From NCBI GenBank assembly GCA_017621115.1, contig JAGATU010000043.1:1-32005 (forward strand): a DNA stretch of 32,005 nucleotides. Direction: 5' to 3'. The DNA is from Lachnospiraceae bacterium. GTDB taxonomy: Bacteria; Bacillota_A; Clostridia; Lachnospirales; Lachnospiraceae. A program made the translations under genes and the position numbers. Shown piece by piece: positions 26,025-31,669 of this stretch (positions are counted from its first letter, which is position 1; each line of letters opens with the position of its first letter). The notes beneath the pieces were generated by a model that was given only the letters and a program-made list of their open reading frames with translations, searched no databases and was not told the DNA's origin.

Positions 26025-26771
26025 ATGTTAGAAGATAGAATGATGGTATATTGTTTGAAAATTTTAGAGAATAAGGCAACATTTTCCAGAGCAGAACTTA
26101 TGGAGACAATTCAAGAAAGCGGAAAATCAATCAGTGAGGCTTCTTTCAAACTGGAATTGCAAAAAATGTTAAAGGAAGGCGCGATTATTCGTGTGGGAAG
26201 AAACAGATATTGTGTGGCTAAGGAGGGTATTGGAGTATATTCTTATGAATATTCTGATGATGCAAAAACTGTGGCAAATATTTTGAAGGAAAAATTTCCA
26301 TATCTTAATTTTACAATTATGGATTTTGTACAACTGAATGAATTTGTGAATCATCAATTGGCTCACAACGTGATACATGTATCAGTCGAAGAGGATTTGG
26401 GAGATTTTGTTTTTGATGTACTAAAAGAAAAATATCCGGGGAAAGTACTAATTAATCCTACTCCGGAGATTTATCATCAGTATTGGTATGATGGAATGAT
26501 TGTAGTTGGAAAGTTGATCTCTGAAGCACCGATGGGACAAAAGGAAAAGTGGAACACAAGAATAGAGAAACTTCTTGTCGATGTAATAACAAATTCTATT
26601 TTGTTAAGTAGTGTTAGCGAAGCTGAACTGATAAATATATACGAGGGAGCATTTGCAAAATACGCAATAGACGAGAGTTGCATGTTCAGATATGCGAAGC
26701 GAAGAGGCGCAGAAAATAAAATACGGGAATTTATAAAGGAAAAAACCAATGTACAATTAAAAGTGGGGTAG
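26025..26771 (+). CDS. AbiEi-type antitoxin/transcriptional regulator (DUF6577-like)
   Basis: A 248-residue protein with an N-terminal winged helix (about residues 8-65, pattern FSRAELMETIQESGKSISEASF, then a wing with IIRVGRNRYCVA). A larger C-terminal domain follows, containing VLINPTPEIYHQYW and LLVDVITNSILLS, as in AbiEi-like antitoxins. It should neutralise the downstream AbiEii toxin without direct binding (type IV toxin-antitoxin) and repress the operon through the inverted repeats upstream. The RBS AAGGGG (26013-26018) abuts IR2, so a bound repressor could also affect nearby transcription. Four nt separate its stop from the toxin start. The family is inferred from architecture and partner. 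Confidence 0.8.
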   Translation: MLEDRMMVYCLKILENKATFSRAELMETIQESGKSISEASFKLELQKMLKEGAIIRVGRNRYCVAKEGIGVYSYEYSDDAKTVANILKEKFPYLNFTIMDFVQLNEFVNHQLAHNVIHVSVEEDLGDFVFDVLKEKYPGKVLINPTPEIYHQYWYDGMIVVGKLISEAPMGQKEKWNTRIEKLLVDVITNSILLSSVSEAELINIYEGAFAKYAIDESCMFRYAKRRGAENKIREFIKEKTNVQLKVG

Positions 26772-26775
26772 ATTG

Positions 26776-27846
26776 ATGCTTAAAAGAGAAAATTTTACGG
26801 AAGAACATATAAGACAACTACAGCACGGTAGCAAAAGGGATCCGATTCTTATTGAGAGGACGGTATATGCTTTTGGATTGTTGGAGGCAATTAGCAGGGT
26901 GGGAATGCCTTTTATTTTTAAAGGTGGTACATGTTTAATGTTATTGCTGGAACATCCACAAAGATTATCTACGGATATAGATATCATTGTAGAACCGGGA
27001 ACGGACGTGGAAACTTATATTGAGAAAGCTGCTAAGATATTTCCATTTGTTAGGTATGAAGAGCAACGACGTATTGGAAAAAACAACATTGAAAAGAGGC
27101 ATTTTAGATTTACGTATGACTCACCGGTGAACGGAAAAGAACTCTATATTTTATTGGATGTGTTATATGAGGAAAACCACTATGAGCGTATTGTGGAACG
27201 TGAAATACGCAATGAATTGTTAATGGTAGAACCGGAATTTTTGAAGGTAAAACTACCGAGTATTGAATGCATATTGGGAGATAAGTTGACTGCTTTTGCA
27301 CCACATACAACGGGAATTCCTTTGGGAGCGGGCAAAGATATGGAAGTAATGAAGCAGTTGTATGATGTAAGTACACTGGTTGATGAAATGGAAAACTTTG
27401 AAGAGGTCAAGAAGACATATCTAAAAGTAGTACAGTCAGAAATTGCTTACCGTGGAATTGAAGTAACTCCAAAGGAATGTTTAAAAGATACTTTTGAAGC
27501 TGCGTTGTGCATTGCCGCAAGAGGAAAATATAATGGAGAAGAATATTCACTATATGTGACAGGAATTCGAGACTTAAGAGGTCATATTTATGCTGAAAAT
27601 TATAGTCCTGAGATTGCAGTAGGAAGAGCAGTGAAAGCTGCGTACATATCAATTTGTTTGTGGGCAGACGAGCCATTTGAACGTATTGCAGATTATACAG
27701 AGTATATTAATGAGAAGTTTGCACAGCCAGAACTGATGGCGGTTAAGTATTTGAGAAAAGTAAATCCGGAAGCATATGCATATATGATTAAGGCGGATAG
27801 GATATTAGGGAAGAACGCGGAATGGAAGAGAGGAAAATGCAAATGA
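26776..27846 (+). CDS. AbiEii/AbiGii-type nucleotidyltransferase toxin
   Basis: A 356-residue protein with the type IV toxin motifs: FKGGTCLM (Gly-Gly at 50-51) and STDIDIIV (D67 and D69, the metal-binding pair of the nucleotidyltransferase fold). Further in is the AbiEii motif GDKLTAFAPHTTGIPLG with a downstream Lys-Asp, used in this family for catalysis. Family members modify cellular RNA targets such as tRNA, or otherwise block growth, which can abort phage infection; the precise target here is unknown. The start is ATG 26776, four nt after the antitoxin stop. The residues needed for activity all appear intact. Confidence 0.87.
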   Translation: MLKRENFTEEHIRQLQHGSKRDPILIERTVYAFGLLEAISRVGMPFIFKGGTCLMLLLEHPQRLSTDIDIIVEPGTDVETYIEKAAKIFPFVRYEEQRRIGKNNIEKRHFRFTYDSPVNGKELYILLDVLYEENHYERIVEREIRNELLMVEPEFLKVKLPSIECILGDKLTAFAPHTTGIPLGAGKDMEVMKQLYDVSTLVDEMENFEEVKKTYLKVVQSEIAYRGIEVTPKECLKDTFEAALCIAARGKYNGEEYSLYVTGIRDLRGHIYAENYSPEIAVGRAVKAAYISICLWADEPFERIADYTEYINEKFAQPELMAVKYLRKVNPEAYAYMIKADRILGKNAEWKRGKCK

Positions 27847-27914
27847 ATAGAAAAGAAAATATTTTAGATGCATATCTAAATTTGAACTGCGGTGTTGTAA
27901 CGGATACATATTGA
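27843..27914 (+). pseudogene. 23-codon remnant resembling the start of an AbiEi-type HTH
   Basis: An ATG overlapping the toxin stop (ATGA) opens a frame of 23 codons reading MNRKENILDAYLNLNCG followed by VVTDTY and a stop. The pattern (basic start, I-L helix, Asn-x-Gly, V-V-T) resembles the first helices of AbiEi_4-type winged-helix antitoxins. It could be a decayed third gene or a tiny coupled peptide. There is no clear continuation in any frame before the next gene. Confidence 0.3.
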
Positions 27915-27983
27915 ATTATTGAACAGTACAGAAATCGCATTTAGAGTTGGATGAGAACTTCGTGAACGAAAGGAAGGTGCCTT

Positions 27984-28304
27984 ATGTTCCCATTAATCAA
28001 CAAACGAGAAACCGGTGTTAACCTGCGCAGAATCATGGACATGCGTGGAATTACGCCAAAGGACGTGCAGGAATATCTGGGATTGGGGTGTGTGCAGAGC
28101 GTGTACAGATGGATTGATGGCATCAATATGCCGACCATTGACAATTTATATGCACTAAGCGAGTTGCTTCAAGTTCCGATTGATGCAATGGTGTGTGGAA
28201 ACAGGGCACCGATTGTACCGGATATTACCATAAGGATATTAGATTCTCGCGAAAGCAGATTATTTGCTTATTATGAGAAATTATATGAGAGGCGTGTTGC
28301 ATAA
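27984..28304 (+). CDS. XRE-family HTH protein
   Basis: A 106-residue protein whose first 75 residues form a Cro/C1-type HTH: TGVNLRRIMDMRGITPKDV, then EYLGLGCVQSVYRWIDGINMPTIDNL with a clear recognition helix, then LYALSELLQVPIDAMV. The C-terminal 30 residues are charged. Very similar small regulators are common on mobile and accessory DNA of Lachnospiraceae. AGGAAGG at 27971-27977 precedes ATG 27984. It is followed by a palindrome (28308-28324) and a terminator-like hairpin that overlaps the next gene's RBS. Its target genes are unknown. Confidence 0.85.
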   Translation: MFPLINKRETGVNLRRIMDMRGITPKDVQEYLGLGCVQSVYRWIDGINMPTIDNLYALSELLQVPIDAMVCGNRAPIVPDITIRILDSRESRLFAYYEKLYERRVA

Positions 28305-28337
28305 ATATTGAACTACAGGTTCAATGACAAATGAAAT

Positions 28338-28389
28338 ATCCTCCTTTAGAATAGTCGGTAGAGACAATATTCTAAGGGAGGATTTTTTT
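28338..28389 (+). promoter_or_regulatory. Terminator-like hairpin that sequesters the RBS of the next gene
   Basis: A 16-bp stem pairs 28338-28353 with 28368-28383 (one G-U) around a 14-nt loop, followed by seven T (28383-28389) and immediately the ATG at 28390. The only good Shine-Dalgarno (GGGAGG, 28376-28381) is inside the 3' arm. It can act as a terminator for the XRE gene, as an attenuator, or as a translational lock on the downstream coiled-coil protein. Confidence 0.7.
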
Positions 28390-29052
28390 ATGAGCGAGAA
28401 GATGTTAGTAACGCAGGCTCTGGATGAAAGGGACCTGTTGGTAAAGAAGATAGCAGATAAGATTGCTAAGGCAAGCTTTGTGGATACCATTAAGCCGAAT
28501 GAGGATAGGGTTTTTGCCAAGCGCACCAGCAAAGAAGAGTATGCGAAAGAAGCAGAGGCGGCATATCAGCAGATTGTTGATTTGATTGACCGATTCCAGA
28601 AGATTGACGCAGCAATTGTGGCTTCCAATGCAAACACAGAAATCACTACTTCCTACGGAACTTTTACTGTTGCCGGAGCGATTTCCTTAAGAAGCAGACT
28701 TCGTGGTGTGGGTGTTTATGACGGTGATGCGGATTTTGAGGGTAGACTTCAGAAAAAGTTGGCTCATGAGTACAACGAGAGAGTACAGTTTTGTGACAGA
28801 AAGAACAGTCAGTTACAGACTACTGCAGAGGAGATGCGCCTTAGCATTCTTGGAAAAGACAGTAAGACCAAGGATGAAAAACCTTTGGGAGTTGTAGAAG
28901 CTTATGTAAAGGAAAATACAACCGAGTTGGTGGATCCTCTGGATGTTAAGAAGAAAATGGAAGAACTGGAAGAAAAGCGAGGCACTCTTCTGACTGAACT
29001 GGATACACAGATAAAGGTATCTAATGCGACGACCTTTATTGAGGTAGCGTAA
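28390..29052 (+). CDS. Coiled-coil protein resembling the DIP1984/DUF6847 family
   Basis: A 220-residue hydrophilic, largely alpha-helical protein. An N-terminal helix (about 1-25, LVTQALDERDLLVKKIADK) and a second long helix (about 45-80, ending in LIDRFQKIDAAIVASNANTE) surround a short polar segment. A small beta turn (TSYGTFTVAGA) and further charged helices follow, with a coiled coil near the C-terminus (about 185-215). The helix-LIDRFQKIDAAI-NANT layout is reminiscent of DIP1984-like proteins, but the match is from memory and moderate. No catalytic motif is seen. The start is ATG 28390 with its RBS inside a hairpin. It lies directly upstream of the tRNA-like RNA. The function is unknown. 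Confidence 0.65.
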   Translation: MSEKMLVTQALDERDLLVKKIADKIAKASFVDTIKPNEDRVFAKRTSKEEYAKEAEAAYQQIVDLIDRFQKIDAAIVASNANTEITTSYGTFTVAGAISLRSRLRGVGVYDGDADFEGRLQKKLAHEYNERVQFCDRKNSQLQTTAEEMRLSILGKDSKTKDEKPLGVVEAYVKENTTELVDPLDVKKKMEELEEKRGTLLTELDTQIKVSNATTFIEVA

Positions 29053-29150
29053 GGTGTTTGCCTGCATTACGAAAACCTCAAATCCGGCTTCCCTGTAACA
29101 GGGTTACGTTACAAGAAAATATTACCAATTCTGATTAAATTGGGATGCTT

Positions 29151-29246
29151 GACTTTAAAAGTGGCGCAGTTGGTAGCGCACATGACTTGTAATCATGATG
29201 TCGCAGGTTCGATTCCTGCCTTTAGAAAAAAGTTGGGTTTAAAGTC
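29151..29246 (+). ncRNA. tRNA-like non-coding RNA domain (UGU anticodon, no canonical acceptor)
   Basis: 29155-29227 folds as a tRNA body. U8 and G9 lie at 29162-29163. The D-stem is GCGC/GCGC with loop AGTTGGTA, the anticodon stem is CATGA/TCATG with loop CTTGTAA (anticodon UGU, Thr), the variable region has 5 nt, and the T-arm is GCAGG-TTCGATT-CCTGC. The acceptor is broken: only 4 solid pairs (AAAG/CTTT), then an A-A mismatch, and AAAA instead of CCA. An outer 9-bp stem, GACTTTAAA (29151-29159) with TTTAAAGTC (29238-29246), could close the domain instead. This recalls the tRNA-mimic module of bacterial YrlA Y RNAs, but no Ro60 gene is visible. The flanking non-coding sequence (29053-29463) may belong to the same RNA. 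Confidence 0.65.
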
Positions 29247-29462
29247 GGTGCAGAAGGCACCTCTAATTTAACTGTTTTGCGTTTTATTTGAACCGTCAAA
29301 GGTGAATCGTCAACGATTTTATTCTTGAATGGTTTTAGGTGAAGTGAAAACTTTCATGTAGACATAGAAATGTGTTGAAATCCATGAGAAAGGTTAAAGC
29401 GATAAGCCGGTTGGCTGGAGGTAATCCTCGTGGCTGTAATGTAGGCATATTTTAAGGTGATG

Positions 29463-29493
29463 AAGCCGTGGCGATAGCTGCGGCTTTGTTTGT
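29463..29493 (+). terminator. Possible terminator of the non-coding RNA
   Basis: AGCCGTGGC (29464-29472) pairs with GCTGCGGCT (29477-29485), with two G-U pairs and a GATA loop, extended by one A-T pair. A broken T tract (TTTGTTTGT) follows. It lies about 23 nt before the PIN-like gene. The weak T tract lowers confidence. Confidence 0.5.
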
Positions 29494-29515
29494 ATAGAAA
29501 CGGAGTGTGACAACC

Positions 29516-30178
29516 ATGGCAATAATATTAGTAGATTATGAAAATGTATCTGCGAACGATGGGCTAAAAGGCGTAGAGTATCTAAATGAACAAGATATCC
29601 TGATTATCTTCTATAGCCAGTGTTGCGAGAAGATTCGGGCTGAATACATTGAGATGATAGAGAAAAGCCAGTGCGAATTTAAGACATACAAATTAGCTCG
29701 GACAGGAAAGAATGCACTGGATTTTTATATTGCTGTAGAATGTGGTGTTTTAGGTTCCCGTGGTGGAAAGCAAATAAGTATTATCAGCAAGGATAAAGGT
29801 TTTGGTGCAGTAACGGACTTCTTTCGTATTCAGACGGAATTGGATGGGGTAACAGTGTGTGTGGCATCCAATATAGAGAATGCATTGATGTCTTCGAATG
29901 CCCTGGAGGATGAGACGCGAAAGAAATTGATTAAAGATAAGACGAGAACGCTTAGCATAGATGCGGAGCAGGCGAGAATAAAGGAACACAGAGCATTTGT
30001 GGAGAAAATCACAAAGGCATTTAAAGGAACGGATTACGAGAAAAAGACAGATAAAATTATAAGATTTATAGAAGGACAGGATGTTAAGACGCCCAGGTTT
30101 TTATATACGGGTTCTATGCACGAATTCGGAAGAGAAGACGGCAGGATGATTTATCAGGTGTTGAAACAGGTAGTTTAG
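29516..30178 (+). CDS. PIN/NYN-like domain protein (putative RNase)
   Basis: A 220-residue protein. Residues 1-125 form a PIN-like/NYN domain with the acidic active-site residues in order: D7 (ILVDYEN), D69 (GKNALDFYIA) and D93 (IISKDKGFG), plus Asn 10 and Asn 66. This matches the PIN-like family with the GKNALDF and SKDKG signatures, predicted metal-dependent ribonucleases. The C-terminal 95 residues are charged and helical, with no recognised domain. The start is ATG 29516 with CGGAG at 29501-29505; an in-frame GTG at 29507 is too near the RBS. It follows the tRNA-like RNA and lies 13 nt before the Fic-like gene. RNA processing or cleavage is inferred. Confidence 0.8.
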   Translation: MAIILVDYENVSANDGLKGVEYLNEQDILIIFYSQCCEKIRAEYIEMIEKSQCEFKTYKLARTGKNALDFYIAVECGVLGSRGGKQISIISKDKGFGAVTDFFRIQTELDGVTVCVASNIENALMSSNALEDETRKKLIKDKTRTLSIDAEQARIKEHRAFVEKITKAFKGTDYEKKTDKIIRFIEGQDVKTPRFLYTGSMHEFGREDGRMIYQVLKQVV

Positions 30179-30191
30179 GGAGGAACTGACA

Positions 30192-30581
30192 ATGGAAGAG
30201 AATAGAGCAGCAGAAATCATTAAAGAAAACACAGATGTACTGAAAGAAGCATATAAGGATACTTTAGATATATTAGATGCATATGACCATAAAACGCTGA
30301 CTCGTCCGGATGGAACATATTATGACGGGAATGAAACTGTTGAAGAAGTGGCAGTAGGCATGTTATATGACATGATTAAGAATCCCATTTGGTATGACTG
30401 CAATAAGCAAATGGCAGCAATCAAGTTCTTGCTGTTTTTGGAGTGGAACAATGCGCTGTATGTTAATGGAGAAAAAAGAATCAGTGATACATTATTGGTG
30501 GCGCTCATCTTAATGATAGAAAAATCTCAGGATGAGGATAAAGAGATGATAATTAGGACAGTGTTAAATTGTATATGCTAA
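30192..30581 (+). CDS. Fic/DOC-like domain with degenerate active site
   Basis: A 129-residue protein that follows the helical pattern of the C-terminal Fic/DOC domain of RhuM-type proteins: LKEAYKDTLDILDAYDHKTL, then VAVGMLYDMIKN, then AAIKFLLFLEWNNAL, and finally RISDTLLVALILMIEKS and KEMIIRTVLN. Where an active Fic has HPFxDGNKR, this protein has NPIWYDCNKQ (64-73). The His is lost, the Gly is Cys, the Arg is Gln, and one residue is inserted, so AMP transfer is very unlikely. GGGAGG precedes ATG 30192, 13 nt after the PIN-like gene, suggesting co-expression. It may be an inactive partner, inhibitor or binding module. The family call rests on pattern memory and is moderate. Confidence 0.55.
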   Translation: MEENRAAEIIKENTDVLKEAYKDTLDILDAYDHKTLTRPDGTYYDGNETVEEVAVGMLYDMIKNPIWYDCNKQMAAIKFLLFLEWNNALYVNGEKRISDTLLVALILMIEKSQDEDKEMIIRTVLNCIC

Positions 30582-30691
30582 CTTGAGGTGCCAATTTGGA
30601 ACCTCAAGTTGAGAGTAGTAATAAATAAAAAAGGAGTATCTATTTTAAAACAATAAGATATACTATTATTGCATCATACATAAATAATAGA

Positions 30692-30760
30692 GTGCAAAAT
30701 TTGCACCAAATATTGACAAAGGTGCAAATTTTGCACTAATATATAAATGGAGGTGCAAAT
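30692..30760 (+). promoter_or_regulatory. Promoter and paired palindromic operators of the MNT/HEPN operon
   Basis: Operator 1 (30692-30706) is GTGCAAAATTTGCAC. Operator 2 (30722-30736) is GTGCAAATTTTGCAC, the exact reverse complement of operator 1. Each is a perfect 7-bp palindrome around one base, with centres 30 bp apart. A consensus TTGACA (30713-30718) lies between them; a plausible -10 is TAATAT (30737-30742, 18-nt spacing). A third half-site, GTGCAAAT, at 30753-30760 overlaps the region just before the ATG at 30761, by the RBS GGAGG. The XRE domain of the first gene is the obvious ligand, giving autorepression. The remaining gap (30582-30691) shows no gene. Confidence 0.8.
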
Positions 30761-31234
30761 ATGGTTGATTTAAAGGAATTACGAATTGAGAAAAAGATGA
30801 CGCAGCAGGAAGTTGCGGATTTAGTTGGTATTTCATTGCGCTCATATAAGTCATATGAAAATGACGAAGAGAAACAAGGTACGATAAAGTATAACTATAT
30901 AGTTGAACAGTTATCTAAGATAAATCAGATTGATGAAGAAACAGGAATCTTGGAATTAGAAGATATAGTGAGAAAATGTTCTAAGGTGTTCGAGAGATAC
31001 GAAGTGAACTTTTGTTATCTCTTTGGTTCTTATGCAAAAGGGAAGGCATCACCGGTGAGTGATGTGGATTTGTTGATTTCCACAAATGTAAGAGGGTTAA
31101 AATTTTACGGATTAGTTGAGGAAATAAGAACGGAACTTCATAAGAAAGTAGATGTCTTAGATATGAGTCAATTGAAAGAGAATATTGATTTAACAGAAGA
31201 AATATTTAAGGACGGAATAAAGATATATGGATAA
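30761..31234 (+). CDS. XRE-MNT fusion: HTH plus minimal nucleotidyltransferase antitoxin
   Basis: A 157-residue fusion. Residues 1-60 are a Cro/C1 HTH (TQQEVADLVGISLRSYKSYE). Residues 65-157 are a minimal nucleotidyltransferase with FGSYAKG (Gly89-Ser90) and SDVDLL (D101, D103), plus a third Asp in VDVLD. MNT (MntA) antitoxins neutralise HEPN (HepT) toxins by attaching AMP units to a toxin tyrosine; all catalytic residues for this are present. The HTH makes it the probable repressor acting on the paired palindromes upstream. GGAGG precedes ATG 30761. Its last 8 bases overlap the toxin start, which ensures coupled synthesis. Confidence 0.88.
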   Translation: MVDLKELRIEKKMTQQEVADLVGISLRSYKSYENDEEKQGTIKYNYIVEQLSKINQIDEETGILELEDIVRKCSKVFERYEVNFCYLFGSYAKGKASPVSDVDLLISTNVRGLKFYGLVEEIRTELHKKVDVLDMSQLKENIDLTEEIFKDGIKIYG

Positions 31235-31556
31235 TGTAAAAACAGATAGCTACTATCTTGAAAAGATCCGGAAGGATTTGGAGTTCATAGTAAAGCATAT
31301 GAGAAATGTTGACATAGAAGAATTGAATGCAAATGAAGTGTTATTGGATTCAATGATGTTTCGTATGATTCAGATATCAGCAAATGCTAAGCGATTGACA
31401 GAAGAATATAGACTTACCCATGGTGACATTCCATGGAGTGCTATATTTGGTCTTAGAAATCGGATTGTGCACGAGTATGGTAATGTAGATTTGAACGTTG
31501 TGTATGAAACTATGAAGTATGATGTTCCGGAGTTGTTGGAATTATTAGAGGAATAA
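31227..31556 (+). CDS. HEPN-domain toxin (HepT, DUF86 family)
   Basis: A 109-residue all-helical protein of the HepT/DUF86 family. It carries the RNase/AMP-acceptor motif R-x4-H-x-Y as R77, H82 and Y84 (LRNRIVHEYG). In characterised MntA-HepT systems this tyrosine is AMPylated by MntA to silence the toxin's RNase activity. The preceding segment MFRMIQISANAKRLTEE is also typical. The gene overlaps the MNT gene by 8 nt and is followed at once by a terminator, so the pair is a self-contained type VII toxin-antitoxin module. Confidence 0.9.
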   Translation: MDNVKTDSYYLEKIRKDLEFIVKHMRNVDIEELNANEVLLDSMMFRMIQISANAKRLTEEYRLTHGDIPWSAIFGLRNRIVHEYGNVDLNVVYETMKYDVPELLELLEE

Positions 31557-31579
31557 AAAAGAAATTTGATGATACCTCA

Positions 31580-31607
31580 GACGGTGGCGCCAGCTACCGT
31601 CTTTTTT
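31580..31607 (+). terminator. Rho-independent terminator after the HEPN toxin
   Basis: A 9-bp stem pairs GACGGTGGC (31580-31588) with GCTACCGTC (31593-31601), with one G-U pair and a GCCA loop. Six T follow (31602-31607). Confidence 0.9.
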
Positions 31608-31608
31608 A

Positions 31609-31637
31609 TTGAAACCCACTTACTTAATTGCTATACT
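31609..31637 (+). promoter_or_regulatory. Sigma-A promoter of the CARF-domain gene
   Basis: TTGAAA (31609-31614) and TATACT (31632-31637) are 17 nt apart, 33 nt before the CARF gene ATG and directly after a terminator. Confidence 0.75.
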
Positions 31638-31669
31638 AAAACAGTATTACAGATACAGGAGATGGGATT

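Noticed and set aside
29155..29227. An ordinary tRNA-Thr (UGU) gene
   Set aside because: The three internal arms are excellent, but acceptor positions 1-3 do not pair properly and the 3' end continues as AAAA. A functional tRNA with this acceptor is unlikely, so it was called a tRNA-like ncRNA.
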